Notes: generated by a model not told the origin, from the letters alone. Positions 54,730 to 63,827 are shown, counted from the stretch's first letter. The stretch is 64,000 bases of DNA from Neobacillus soli NBRC 102451 (GCF_001591665.1 NZ_BCVI01000039.1:1-64000), one strand, 5' to 3'. Numbers and translations: made by a program.

Positions 54730-55377
54730 TTGATTGTGAGTTTCTTCTCAGTTTTATTCCTAGGATTTATTTTAGGTATTAAGCATTCAATCGAACCGGA
54801 CCATATTATCGCGGTATCGACCATGGTTGGTCAAAGTAAAAAACTATCACGTTCTACATTAACTGGTGTATTCTGGGGAATCGGTCATACGAGCACACTT
54901 TTCATTGTCGGGATGATGCTGGTCCTGATGAAGGGTGAATTAACTGATAAATGGGCAATGTCACTCGAATTTCTAGTCGGCATCATGCTTGTGTATTTAG
55001 GAATGAAGAGTATGCTTTTCATTAAAGATTCGAAACAGGACTCGCATAATCATGAGAAAGCATCTTTAATAAAAATTACCTTTATCGGTTTCATTCATGG
55101 TTTGGCTGGAAGTGCCGCGATGGTTTTATTAACTATGTCAACCGTTTCCTCTGTATGGGAGTGTGCCTTGTATATTTTAATTTTTGGTACCGGGACGATT
55201 ATCGGTATGCTCATGTTTACAACAATTATTGGAATTCCTTTTGTGTTCAGTAAAAAAAGCATAGGGGTTAACCGTATGCTGACTAAACTTACGGGTACAG
55301 TAAGTTTTTTATTCGGGATCTATTATATGTATAATCTTGGAATTACCGAAGGGTTATTTCAATTATGGACGCAGTAA
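54730..55377 (+). CDS. Nickel/cobalt transporter, UreH/NicO-like
   Basis: The 215-residue membrane protein has six or so helices and the HxxxxDH-type metal motif in the first helix (GIKHSIEPDHIIAVSTM). A second metal-like signature is FIHGLAGSAAMVLL. It belongs to the UreH/NicO group of the HoxN-like superfamily, which import Ni(II) or Co(II). Placed right after larC2 it should supply nickel for the pincer cofactor. The start is TTG 54730 after a GGGGGGAAA site; GTG 54736 is an alternative. Confidence 0.88.
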   Translation: MIVSFFSVLFLGFILGIKHSIEPDHIIAVSTMVGQSKKLSRSTLTGVFWGIGHTSTLFIVGMMLVLMKGELTDKWAMSLEFLVGIMLVYLGMKSMLFIKDSKQDSHNHEKASLIKITFIGFIHGLAGSAAMVLLTMSTVSSVWECALYILIFGTGTIIGMLMFTTIIGIPFVFSKKSIGVNRMLTKLTGTVSFLFGIYYMYNLGITEGLFQLWTQ

Positions 55378-55386
55378 AAATTAAAC

Positions 55387-55432
55387 GTGTAAAAAATCGG
55401 CTGCCAATACGCTGGCAGCCGATTTTTTACAC
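55387..55432. terminator. Bidirectional terminator after the nickel transporter
   Basis: GTGTAAAAAATCGGCTGCCA pairs exactly with the complementary arm ending GATTTTTTACAC. It serves both convergent genes. Confidence 0.9.
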
Positions 55433-55705
55433 CCATTTAATCTCAAGCAATAATTGTTGCCTAAATAATTGGATTAAAAATTCATTATAAAAGTCTTTCC
55501 TTACAATGACTTGATACCTATTGTTTGGATGGATGTAATATAGGATATCTGTTAAGGTTTTATTTTCCTCGAAAAATGCCCGAACTTTTGTGAGTCTTTT
55601 CTTTAATTCACTATCCAATAATATAATCGAGAACTCAATATCATCCCCGTTAGCTGTCTCCTTTAGCTCCAGAAGCTTTTCGTCGTATTTATACTCCACT
55701 CTCAT
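55427..55705 (-). CDS. Small conserved cytoplasmic protein of unknown function
   Basis: The 92-residue protein is charged, with no membrane segment (RVEYKYDEKLLELKETANGD, HPNNRYQVIVRKDF). The start ATG 55705 has GGGGG six bases before it; TTG 55708 is too close. The family was not recognised with confidence. It lies just after the transporter gene on the same strand (gap of about 10 bases) and may be cotranscribed with it. Confidence 0.65.
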   Translation of the reverse strand: MRVEYKYDEKLLELKETANGDDIEFSIILLDSELKKRLTKVRAFFEENKTLTDILYYIHPNNRYQVIVRKDFYNEFLIQLFRQQLLLEIKWV

Positions 55706-55715
55706 CAAATTCCCC

Positions 55716-56996
55716 CTAAATTAAATACCTTAAGTAAATGTAAACCGTACATATTATGATTGAAAGGATCATCAATGGAAAGGCAATTAACAAAAACTTA
55801 CCAAAAGTAATAGAATGGCCTTCTTTAGCGGCTAGCCCGGCAACAATAACATTGGCGCTAGCACCAATTAATGTACCGTTTCCACCAAGACATGCTCCTA
55901 ATGAAAGGCTCCACCACAATGGTTCTAAATTAGTGATCCCGAGATCTCCCATATCTTTGATCATGGGAATCATCGTTGCCACAAATGGAATATTATCAAT
56001 AAATGCAGAGGCAATTGCACTAACCCAGAGAATTAATATCGACGTTGACGCGACATTTCCTCCGGTCAGGTGAACGGAATAGTCTGCTAGTAATGAAATG
56101 ACTCCGGTTTCAATTAATCCTGATACCAAAACAAACAAGCCTATAAAGAAAAAGATGGTCGTCCATTCTACCTTTACGAAGGCTTTATCTAGATACGTTT
56201 CCCCAGTTAATAGCAGTAACAGAAAGGCCCCTGCTAATGCGACTGTTGCTGATTCGAGGTGCAGCAGCTGGTGCAGGAAGAATCCAATAATAGTAAAAGC
56301 TAAGGCAATTAACGACTTAATTAAAAGGGTTTTGTCGGTGATTTCTTCCTTTTCATCTAAGTCCATTAAGCTTGACTTTAGCTCAGCTGATGTACGCAGC
56401 TGTTTCCGATAGATGAAAGCTAAAATTGCAATATTAACAAAAAGGATAAAAAACGAAATAGCTGTCAGATTATTAATAAATGCCATAAATGTTAATTCTT
56501 TAACAGCACTTCCAAGCATGATATTCGGCGGGTCACCGATTAGTGTAGATGTACCCCCAATATTTGATGCGATTATTTCCGTAATCAAAAAGGGGATTGG
56601 GTTTACTCGTAATTGTCTTGTAATACTGAATGTAACAGGTACCATTAATAGAACTGTTGTAACATTATCTAAAAAGGCTGAACCTAATGCAGTAATAACT
56701 CCCAGTACGAGTAAAATTTTTAACGGATCTCCTTTGACTTTTTTTGCGGCCCAAATCGCTATGTATTTGAATAGACCCGTCTCGGATGTTATCGCGACAA
56801 TAATCATCATTCCTGTCAGCAACCCAAGAGTATTAAAATCGATATGGTGGAGAGCCTTTTCCTGACCGATAATTCCGAGAATTACCATCATGATACCGCC
56901 AGCCATTGCAATGATGGTTCGGTGTATCTTTTCTGTGACGATAAAGGCATATGTAATAAGGAATACGCCAATTGCGACTAGTGCTTGAGTTGACAT
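55716..56996 (-). CDS. ArsB/NhaD-family ion transporter
   Basis: The 426-residue permease has about 11-12 helices and the family's repeated signatures (SAFLDNVTTVLLMVPVTFSI, SNIGGTSTLIGDPPNIMLGS, SAFIDNIPFVATMIPMI). It belongs to the ion transporter superfamily with arsenite (ArsB) and sodium/proton (NhaD) exporters. The substrate cannot be told, and there is no arsR or arsC nearby. AGAAGAGG precedes the ATG. Confidence 0.88.
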   Translation of the reverse strand: MSTQALVAIGVFLITYAFIVTEKIHRTIIAMAGGIMMVILGIIGQEKALHHIDFNTLGLLTGMMIIVAITSETGLFKYIAIWAAKKVKGDPLKILLVLGVITALGSAFLDNVTTVLLMVPVTFSITRQLRVNPIPFLITEIIASNIGGTSTLIGDPPNIMLGSAVKELTFMAFINNLTAISFFILFVNIAILAFIYRKQLRTSAELKSSLMDLDEKEEITDKTLLIKSLIALAFTIIGFFLHQLLHLESATVALAGAFLLLLLTGETYLDKAFVKVEWTTIFFFIGLFVLVSGLIETGVISLLADYSVHLTGGNVASTSILILWVSAIASAFIDNIPFVATMIPMIKDMGDLGITNLEPLWWSLSLGACLGGNGTLIGASANVIVAGLAAKEGHSITFGKFLLIAFPLMILSIIICTVYIYLRYLI

Positions 56997-57041
56997 TTAT
57001 CGACCTCTTCTCCCAAGTATTTATACAGTTCATTATTAATG

Positions 57042-57078
57042 AAAAAATGCAAAAGGGAGCCTGTAGTGACAGACTCCC
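57042..57078 (-). terminator. Terminator after the metallophosphoesterase gene
   Basis: GGGAGTCTGT/ACAGGCTCCC stem (minus strand), followed by TTTTGCATTTTTT. Confidence 0.8.
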
Positions 57079-57204
57079 CCTAATAAATCACCATATATTT
57101 TTTCTTTATTATTTTATATAACTATACCAAGATTGTAAAGGAAAATTTTGATAATTATGTCGATAGATTATGTCCGGCTTAATACGAAGATTAATTTTCA
57201 CCGC

Positions 57205-58320
57205 TTATAACCCCAATCTTTTAATAAAATCAACCGTTTCATCATGATCCGGTTTCACTAATTTAGATAAACCTTTATCCGTCTTTACAAGGGATTTGCC
57301 TGATTCATCTGCAATTGGCCTTGTGAAGGATGTTCCTTTTATTATCGTCCACTTATTTGCTTTTTTTTCAAGTCTAAGATCAATAATCCCAAGGCGATTC
57401 CCGAATGCACCAGCCATGACTACTGGTTTTCCATTGATGTTACCTGTCTCTATATTCGTATTGGGAAGATGAGTAAACGCTGGTCCTGGGAAGACGCTGT
57501 GTGAATGGCCGGCCAATACGACATCAATTCCCGGAATTTGTGTCAAATAATAGACATCGTGTTCAGATTCAGGAGTATAGGGTGTGCTGCTGATGCCTGT
57601 ATGGGCAAGGACAATAATGATATCTGCACCTTCCCCCTTCATGATAGGGATATATTCCTTCGCTGACTCAACAATAGGTTTGGCAATAACCCTACCTTCA
57701 AGATTTGCCTTGTCCCATTTCATGATTTGGGTGGGCATAAAGGCGATAACTCCAATCTTCAATTCATGCTGTGATCCATTTATGTCAACCAGATTCCTTT
57801 TTAATATTACAAATGGTGTAAAGTATGGTTTATTTTTTTTTATAGAAATAACATTCGCATTTAAAACTGGCATTTTAGCGCCTTTTAAGGCGGTATTTAG
57901 AAATTCAAGTCCATAGTTAAATTCATGGTTTCCAATTGCGACAGCGTCATAAGCCAAATAATTAAAAGCCCGGTAAACTGGGTGTTTCTTTCCTTTATGC
58001 ATTCCTTTAATCCTTGCTAGATATTCACCGAGCGGATTTCCCTTTAAATGGTCACCATCATCAAACAATAAGGAATTTTTAACTTCCTTCCTAGCCTCAT
58101 GGATGAGCGTCGCAGTTTTAACTAGTCCAACACGGTTATTTACTTTTGTTTGATAATAATCATAATTGACCAAATCTGCATGTAAATCTGTCGTCTCAAG
58201 GATGCGTAAATCAACCACCTCCTGCCCAGTGATGCCGGAGGCTGCGTATGAAAGGGAAGAACATGCAAGCCATAAAGGCGAAAGGATAACGAGTAGAAAA
58301 GAAACCTTATGTTTGTGCAC
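57205..58320 (-). CDS. Secreted 5'-nucleotidase/CpdB-type metallophosphoesterase lacking the C-terminal domain
   Basis: The 371-residue exported protein has a signal peptide (residues 1 to about 27) and a calcineurin-like phosphoesterase domain. All metal motifs are present: ETTDLHADLVNYDYY, DDGDHLKGNPLG, AIGNHEFNYG and VLAHTGISS, with LAGHSHSVFPGPAF. It looks like the first domain of 2',3'-cyclic-nucleotide phosphodiesterases (CpdB/YfkN) but ends before the usual C-terminal nucleotide-binding domain of 200-250 residues. The GTG start follows GGAGGTC. The terminator makes it a single gene. Confidence 0.85.
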   Translation of the reverse strand: MHKHKVSFLLVILSPLWLACSSLSYAASGITGQEVVDLRILETTDLHADLVNYDYYQTKVNNRVGLVKTATLIHEARKEVKNSLLFDDGDHLKGNPLGEYLARIKGMHKGKKHPVYRAFNYLAYDAVAIGNHEFNYGLEFLNTALKGAKMPVLNANVISIKKNKPYFTPFVILKRNLVDINGSQHELKIGVIAFMPTQIMKWDKANLEGRVIAKPIVESAKEYIPIMKGEGADIIIVLAHTGISSTPYTPESEHDVYYLTQIPGIDVVLAGHSHSVFPGPAFTHLPNTNIETGNINGKPVVMAGAFGNRLGIIDLRLEKKANKWTIIKGTSFTRPIADESGKSLVKTDKGLSKLVKPDHDETVDFIKRLGL

Positions 58321-58522
58321 TTAGAAGACCTCCATCATAATCTTTATAATAAGGTAATCTTAGTATTCGTTATCCTAAAGGAATTATGATAAATGGGTGC
58401 TTCACTTATCAAAATGGGTAGATCCTAAAACGAAAAATCGGCCATTATATTGGCTGGCTTTTCGTTTACACTAATATGGAAGTTTTGTGACATAATAGAC
58501 AAAGTGATGTAACTCACTTAAT

Positions 58523-58537
58523 TGAAAATGATTTTCA
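58523..58537 (+). promoter_or_regulatory. Fur-like box before the cupin gene
   Basis: TGAAAAT-G-ATTTTCA is a perfect 7-1-7 inverted repeat. It differs from the Bacillus Fur box TGATAATNATTATCA at two symmetric positions. It overlaps a -35-like TTGAAA (58522-58527), which is 17 bases before TATTAG (58545-58550). Confidence 0.55.
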
Positions 58538-58578
58538 TTTAAACTATTAGTATAAACAATTATAAGGAGGAATATTTG

Positions 58579-58920
58579 ATGGAAAAGAATTCGGTAAAAG
58601 CATTTATGGAATATAGTGTAGAGAGATTTACAAAAAGAGTTATCTATAAAAAAGGTGAAACAACTGCGTTTGTATTAAATTTCTTACCGGGTCAGCAACT
58701 TCCAACACATAAGCATCCGGGAACAGAAGTTTATCTTTATGTTGTAACGGGAACCGGTACAATCATTATTGATGGTGCAGAAACAGAAGTAGCCGAAGCA
58801 GATTTAATTCACGTTAGCAGCGAAGAAGAAATGGCCTTTAAGAATATCGGCAGTGAATCAGTAAGCTTGTATGTGGTATTAAGCGAAATTCCAAGTAAAC
58901 TTTACGCTAAAAACGTTTAA
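58579..58920 (+). CDS. Cupin-domain protein
   Basis: The 113-residue single-cupin protein has the metal-binding motif 1 QLPTHKHPGTEVYLYVVTG (two His and a Glu) and a shorter motif 2 (DLIHVSSEEEMAFKN, one His). It is probably a small metal-dependent or sensing protein; no reaction can be assigned. ATG 58579 has AAGGAGG eight bases upstream. A Fur-like box at the promoter suggests iron or related metal control. No operon partner. Confidence 0.85.
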   Translation: MEKNSVKAFMEYSVERFTKRVIYKKGETTAFVLNFLPGQQLPTHKHPGTEVYLYVVTGTGTIIIDGAETEVAEADLIHVSSEEEMAFKNIGSESVSLYVVLSEIPSKLYAKNV

Positions 58921-58949
58921 TATCAGAAGTTATTAAGCAGCTTAGGACA

Positions 58950-58984
58950 AGCAAAAAGCCAGCAGATTATGCTGGCTTTTTGCT
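58950..58984. terminator. Bidirectional terminator between the cupin and MMPL genes
   Basis: AGCAAAAAGCCAGCA and its exact complement form a 15-bp stem with a 5-nt loop. Confidence 0.9.
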
Positions 58985-61141
58985 TTATTTAAGCATTCTT
59001 TTATTTTTAGCGCCAAAAAACCACCAATTCCAATCATCTAACAGCTTCATCAAGGCAGGAACCAGGACCATTCTCACTATCGTCGCGTCAATAAAAATCG
59101 CAATGGCAATGCCAACCCCCAGCTGTTTAACCGGCATTACTCCTGTAAAGGCAAATGCACCAGTGACGACAATCATAATTGCTGCGGCAGAAGTAATAAT
59201 TTTACTCGTATAGGTTAATCCGGAGATGGTTGCTTCACTGTTATCACCTGTTTTTAAATAGAATTCCTGGATTCTCGAGATCAAAAACACTTCGTAATCC
59301 ATCGAAAGCCCAAAAACAAGTGTGAAAACGAATACAGGTAAAATTAATGCAATATCAACCGCTGTTATCCCAAAATGGCCTTGTTGGAAAATCAAGACGA
59401 CGATGCCAAACGAACAGCCAAGGCTTAACACATTCATTAAAATGGCTTTGATTGGAATGAGCAGTGAACGAAATGCTGCCAGTAGAATCACAAAAGTGGA
59501 AATGACGATTAGAAGCAGCCCATATGGAGCTTTTTGATAAATTTCTGCAAATATTTCTTGCTCAAATTTAATCGGACCGCCGAACGAAGCCCTTATCCCT
59601 AAATCTTTATTGGACCAATCAGTTACCCACTGTCTTGCCTCGGCTGAATGTTCATCCGTTTTTAAATACACCTCCAAAAGCATTTTATTTTCTCTAATGA
59701 AGTGGTCAATTACCGGTGCAACTTTTGATTTGTCACCTAGGGTAAACAATTGATGAAGTTGTTCAACATCTTTTATTCCCGTCGCAGAAAAGGGTGAGTC
59801 CACCGTATAAACAAGTGAATCCTTCTCCAGTTTATTTATTACCTGACTTACTGTTTTAAGATTGTTTTTTTCAAGAACGTTTCCTATTGTTTCGAGAACA
59901 ATGGTCACTTTTTTCTCATCACGTTTTTCTTTAGCAATAAAATGATCTTTAAATATTTCGATGGCCACCCGTGAAGGGTATTTAGGAGGCAGGGAATTAG
60001 TGCCGGGTATGGCCAATACCATTTGTTTAACCGGAATCAGTCCCATCAAAAGGATCGCAAGTGCGGCGGCTGCCATTAGAACTGGACGCCTCATTACAAA
60101 TTTAGCAAATCGATGCCATATACTTGTTTGCTCTTCCGAAAATTTAAGGATACTTAAGTTGTTAATTTTTGTCCCCAGTACGGCAAGCAATGCGGGAAGA
60201 AAGGTTAACGCACAAAAAGCTGAAATAAATACTACAGTCATCCCTCCAAGGGCAACATTTTGAAATATATCAATTCTGATAAACCAAAGACCAGCTAATC
60301 CAATAAAAACACATAGGCCCGAAAAGATTATCGAACGGCCCGCAGTAGTAACCGTTATTTTTATGGCATCTTCGATGGATTTGGTTTGTATTTCTTCTTT
60401 ATATCGATTGATAAATAACAAGGCAAAATCAATGCTTAAGGCTAGTCCAATCATCGGGACAATATTTAATATGAAAATGGTTAAATCAGCACCGTAACTA
60501 AAGAAATAAACAGTTCCCATTGTGGTTAATATCGAAACTACCCCGATGACAAGCGGGATTGATGCTGCAATAAGACCCCCAAAGGCAAGAATAAGGACAA
60601 GTAAGGCAATCGGCAGGCCAATCATTTCGGCTTTAGCTAAATCCCCCTGGCTCGCGGTATTAAGGTCTTGAACAATAATCGGCTCGCCAGTCATCGTTAC
60701 CTTTAGGCCCTTTTCATTTTGAAGGATTTCCTGTAGTTCGGCGATTTCCTTTCCAAGGTTTTCTGCTTTTTTATTGAAAGTAATAAGTCCATAGGCATAA
60801 TGATCCTTGAACATCCCGTCGTGTTCAAAAGGCGAAGTGATCTTTTGGGCTCCATCAAAGTTTTTTAAATAATTAAATGTGTCTTGAACAAATGTTTTAA
60901 ACTTTTTATCACTAATCTTTTTGTCTTTTTCGAAAACTAGGATAATCGAGGATTTGGCTTGTCCAAAGTCTTTTTCGAGGAGCTTTCTTGTTTCATTATA
61001 TTCTCCTTTATATTCAAAGCCATTTCCGCTTAAAACAGTAGGTAATTTCAAGGCAAAAAATCCAAACAGGAATATGGCAAAAATCCAAAACATCAGCACC
61101 CATTTACGATTTCTGTATATGTACCCCCAAAATTTCTGCAT
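58985..61141 (-). CDS. MMPL/RND-family membrane transporter (YdfJ-like)
   Basis: The 718-residue protein has the MMPL layout: one N-terminal helix, an outside loop, a bundle of helices (about 165-320), a second outside loop (about 395-515) and a second bundle (about 540-700). Signatures are GLALSIDFALLFINRYKEEI and VFGLSMDYEVFLISRIQEFY. It probably exports lipids or hydrophobic compounds with proton drive. YdfJ of B. subtilis has the same form. No adjacent regulator is seen. AAAGGAG lies about 10 bases before the ATG. Confidence 0.9.
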   Translation of the reverse strand: MQKFWGYIYRNRKWVLMFWIFAIFLFGFFALKLPTVLSGNGFEYKGEYNETRKLLEKDFGQAKSSIILVFEKDKKISDKKFKTFVQDTFNYLKNFDGAQKITSPFEHDGMFKDHYAYGLITFNKKAENLGKEIAELQEILQNEKGLKVTMTGEPIIVQDLNTASQGDLAKAEMIGLPIALLVLILAFGGLIAASIPLVIGVVSILTTMGTVYFFSYGADLTIFILNIVPMIGLALSIDFALLFINRYKEEIQTKSIEDAIKITVTTAGRSIIFSGLCVFIGLAGLWFIRIDIFQNVALGGMTVVFISAFCALTFLPALLAVLGTKINNLSILKFSEEQTSIWHRFAKFVMRRPVLMAAAALAILLMGLIPVKQMVLAIPGTNSLPPKYPSRVAIEIFKDHFIAKEKRDEKKVTIVLETIGNVLEKNNLKTVSQVINKLEKDSLVYTVDSPFSATGIKDVEQLHQLFTLGDKSKVAPVIDHFIRENKMLLEVYLKTDEHSAEARQWVTDWSNKDLGIRASFGGPIKFEQEIFAEIYQKAPYGLLLIVISTFVILLAAFRSLLIPIKAILMNVLSLGCSFGIVVLIFQQGHFGITAVDIALILPVFVFTLVFGLSMDYEVFLISRIQEFYLKTGDNSEATISGLTYTSKIITSAAAIMIVVTGAFAFTGVMPVKQLGVGIAIAIFIDATIVRMVLVPALMKLLDDWNWWFFGAKNKRMLK

Positions 61142-61502
61142 CGCAATCGACTCCTTTATTAATTGGAAACTATTTCCTCAATATAGTATACAGGAAGAAA
61201 TGAAGGTAAAAAAAACGACTATTTCGTGTCCGTAATTCAGTCTAACATCAGCTCCTATTTATAGTATGGTACCAATGTTCCATAAAGTTCCTCCCCTGTT
61301 CCATGCCAAAATGAGGGAATGATAATATGTTCAAAGATAATTTTACAAATGTAAATATTGTGGTTTCACTAATTATCTTTGTCACAATAGAGAAAATATC
61401 AAAAATAAGCTGCAAGATCATTTTACAGCTCAATTCTTGCTTAAATGAACGGACTAGCAACAGCATATCAGGTACTGTTTTGTACTTTTTGATATTTATT
61501 TT
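61142..61502. other. Intergenic region upstream of deoC
   Basis: No gene is supported here. Short frames on both strands lack ribosome sites and family character. It holds the MMPL promoter region and the far upstream part of the deoC leader. Confidence 0.5.
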
Positions 61503-61551
61503 ACATTTGTTCATATTTATATTTACAAATGTTCATATCCTCTGGTATAGT
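61503..61551 (+). promoter_or_regulatory. deoC promoter with repeated TGTTCATAT boxes
   Basis: TGTTCATAT occurs exactly twice (61508-61516 and 61530-61538), 22 bases apart, close to two DNA turns. ACATTTGT/ACAAATGT at 61503-61510 and 61525-61532 also form an inverted repeat. The boxes surround a promoter-like TTTACA (61522-61527), 18 bases, TATAGT (61546-61551). This looks like a DeoR-type operator layout. Confidence 0.55.
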
Positions 61552-61613
61552 TACATTGTGGTAATGACATTGAATTTTATATATAAATTTATTTACAGGG
61601 AGGACATTTAGTT

Positions 61614-62288
61614 ATGACTCAAAATGTTGTCAGGATGATTGATCATACATTATTAAAAGCAGATGCAACAAAGGGTGAAATAATAAAGTTAGTAGAAGAG
61701 GCTAAAGAATACTCGTTTGCCTCGGTATGTATTAATCCTACGTGGGTTAGCACGGCTGCAGAAATGCTAAGCAATACTCCAGAGGTGAAAGTATGTACGG
61801 TCATAGGCTTTCCCCTTGGAGCGGCAACACCTGAGACAAAGGCTTTTGAAACGAAGAATGCGATTGAAAATGGGGCAAATGAAATCGATATGGTCATTAA
61901 CATTGCTGCTCTTAAAGATCAACAGAATGACTTGGTTGAGAGAGATATCCGTGCCGTTGTGGAAGCGGCAAAAGGAAAAGCATTAACAAAAGTTATTATT
62001 GAAACATGTCTGCTAACTAAAGAAGAAAAGATAAGAGCATGTGAGCTTTCTGTCAAAGCTGGCGCAGATTTTGTTAAAACTTCTACAGGCTTTTCTACTG
62101 GCGGGGCAACAGTCGAAGATATTCGCTTAATGCGCCAAACTGTAGGACCTAAAATTGGTGTGAAGGCATCTGGCGGTGTCCGCAGTGGTGAAGATGCACT
62201 TGCAATGATCGAAGCAGGGGCAACTCGTATCGGCGCAAGCTCGGGTGTTTCGATTGCTAAAGGTGAGCTTTCTACTAGCAATTATTAA
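61614..62288 (+). CDS. deoC: Deoxyribose-phosphate aldolase
   Basis: DeoC splits 2-deoxyribose-5-phosphate into glyceraldehyde-3-phosphate and acetaldehyde. The 224-residue protein has the family motifs [27 protein letters not shown], the Schiff-base region [17 protein letters not shown] and [23 protein letters not shown] precedes the ATG. It stands alone, without the nupC-pdp genes that accompany it in B. subtilis. Confidence 0.97.
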   Translation: MTQNVVRMIDHTLLKADATKGEIIKLVEEAKEYSFASVCINPTWVSTAAEMLSNTPEVKVCTVIGFPLGAATPETKAFETKNAIENGANEIDMVINIAALKDQQNDLVERDIRAVVEAAKGKALTKVIIETCLLTKEEKIRACELSVKAGADFVKTSTGFSTGGATVEDIRLMRQTVGPKIGVKASGGVRSGEDALAMIEAGATRIGASSGVSIAKGELSTSNY

Positions 62289-62322
62289 TGATATAAATGT
62301 AGGTTACATTAGGATATAAATA

Positions 62323-62363
62323 AAAAAAGAGTAGCTAATCAATCGATTACCTACTCTTTTTTT
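62323..62363 (+). terminator. Terminator after deoC
   Basis: AAAAAAGAGTAG/CTACTCTTTTTT, with inner TAATC/GATTA pairing. Confidence 0.85.
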
Positions 62364-62448
62364 ATTTATGAACTCTTATTTTAACTACAGAATTGAAGGG
62401 AGGTTATAAGAACATAATATACATAGATAAAAAATAAGGGATGATACC

Positions 62449-62961
62449 ATGATATATATCTATAATGATTATGGTGGGACACACACTACTTCATTAGCGG
62501 CGGCCTATCATTTAAAGAAATTACCACAATCTGAACGGAAACTTACCAGGGAAGAAATAGTAAATGTGAAGTTTTTCAATAAATTAACAAAGGAGGACTT
62601 TGGAAAGCTTATTTTTCACGGGGTTGATGAGGACGGAAACTCCGTTTATACTATTGGACGGAAACGGAATAAATATGTGGTTCCTGCATTAAAAGAAATG
62701 AGTTTATTATTGCAAGAGAAATTTAAATTTGATGAAAAAATCGTCTTTTCCAATACTTCGCCAACAGTTCCCTTTGTCATGTCAATGGGTGGCTTTTTCT
62801 CGAGAGGTTTAAAAATTGATTTTATAGGAGTACCATTGTTAGTTAAAGGTGCGAAGCAATGCTGTGATAATATATTTCGTTTGGTTGAAAATACGAAAGA
62901 GGTAGGAAGAACCACCTACGCGGAAAATGTAATTATCTTAGATAACAAAATGTATAAGTAA
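62449..62961 (+). CDS. DUF3189 family protein
   Basis: The 170-residue protein begins MIYIYNDYGGTHTTSLAAAY and matches DUF3189, a Bacillaceae/Clostridia family of unknown function. The start has a glycine/threonine-rich, P-loop-like look (GGTHTTS), then IGRKRNKYVVPALKEMSLLL and a cysteine pair (KQCCDNIF). AGGGATGA precedes the ATG. It is 24 bases upstream of the P5C reductase gene, so the two may be cotranscribed. Confidence 0.75.
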   Translation: MIYIYNDYGGTHTTSLAAAYHLKKLPQSERKLTREEIVNVKFFNKLTKEDFGKLIFHGVDEDGNSVYTIGRKRNKYVVPALKEMSLLLQEKFKFDEKIVFSNTSPTVPFVMSMGGFFSRGLKIDFIGVPLLVKGAKQCCDNIFRLVENTKEVGRTTYAENVIILDNKMYK

Positions 62962-62985
62962 GATCATGATAAGGTGTGGATCAAT

Positions 62986-63789
62986 ATGGAAAAAAAGATA
63001 GGTTTTATTGGGGCCGGGAAAATGGCTCAGGCGATGATAGAAGGGATTATAAAATCAAATAGGATTCCCCGAGAAAATATCATCGCCAGTGCAAAATCAG
63101 CACAAACGATTGAAAAAGTTAAACAAAAGTATAGTATTTATTGTTCACTAAATAATGTTGATGTTGCTAAATTTGCTGATATTCTAATCCTTGCTGTGAA
63201 ACCGGACCTTCATACAGCTGTAATTGAGGAAATTAAAAGGGATATTAAACGAAACGCTATAATCGTAACCATTGCGGCTGGGATTACCTTATTGGATCTT
63301 GAACGTGCATTTGGCTTCGAGGTTAAGGCCGTTCGGACGATGCCAAATACGCCTTCATTAGTAGGAGAAGGGATGAGTGCCATTTGTCCTAATCCTTATC
63401 TCAGTGCGGAAGAAATTATGGAAGTGGAGCATCTCTTCTCTACTTTCGGAAAAACGGAACGTCTGGAAGAAAAGTTAATGGATGCGGTACCATCGATCAG
63501 CGGTTCTTCTCCAGCATATGTGTATATGTTAATCGAAGCGATGGCGGATGGGGGCGTAAGGCAGGGAATACCAAGGGATAAAGCCTATAGGCTAGCAGCC
63601 CAGGCAGTACTTGGTGCGGCAAAAATGGTACTTGAAACTGGAAAGCACCCAATAGAACTCAAAGATAATGTTTGTACGCCCGGCGGTGCAACCATTGAAG
63701 CCGTTGCTGTCCTTGAGAAAAGGCAATTCGGGGGGACTGTAATGGAAGCAATGGAGAGCTGTACAAATAAAGCAAAAAATTTACGGTAG
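62986..63789 (+). CDS. proC: Pyrroline-5-carboxylate reductase
   Basis: The 267-residue enzyme makes proline from pyrroline-5-carboxylate with NAD(P)H. It has the Rossmann start IGFIGAGKMAQAMIEGI, AVKPDLHTAVIEEI, the family signature VRTMPNTPSLVGEGMSAI and the C-terminal helix motif DNVCTPGGATIEAVAVLE. Bacilli have several such genes (proI, proG, proH); which one this is cannot be told. ATG 62986 has AAGGTG nine bases upstream. Confidence 0.95.
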   Translation: MEKKIGFIGAGKMAQAMIEGIIKSNRIPRENIIASAKSAQTIEKVKQKYSIYCSLNNVDVAKFADILILAVKPDLHTAVIEEIKRDIKRNAIIVTIAAGITLLDLERAFGFEVKAVRTMPNTPSLVGEGMSAICPNPYLSAEEIMEVEHLFSTFGKTERLEEKLMDAVPSISGSSPAYVYMLIEAMADGGVRQGIPRDKAYRLAAQAVLGAAKMVLETGKHPIELKDNVCTPGGATIEAVAVLEKRQFGGTVMEAMESCTNKAKNLR

Positions 63790-63800
63790 CTATTCAAAAT

Positions 63801-63827
63801 TAAGGGTCCAATTAAATGGACCCTTTT
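63801..63827 (+). terminator. Terminator after proC
   Basis: AAGGGTCCA/TGGACCCTT stem followed by TT. Confidence 0.8.

Noticed and set aside
61327..61611. 94-residue frame upstream of deoC
   Set aside because: It has no ribosome site or family similarity, and it runs through the deoC promoter boxes.
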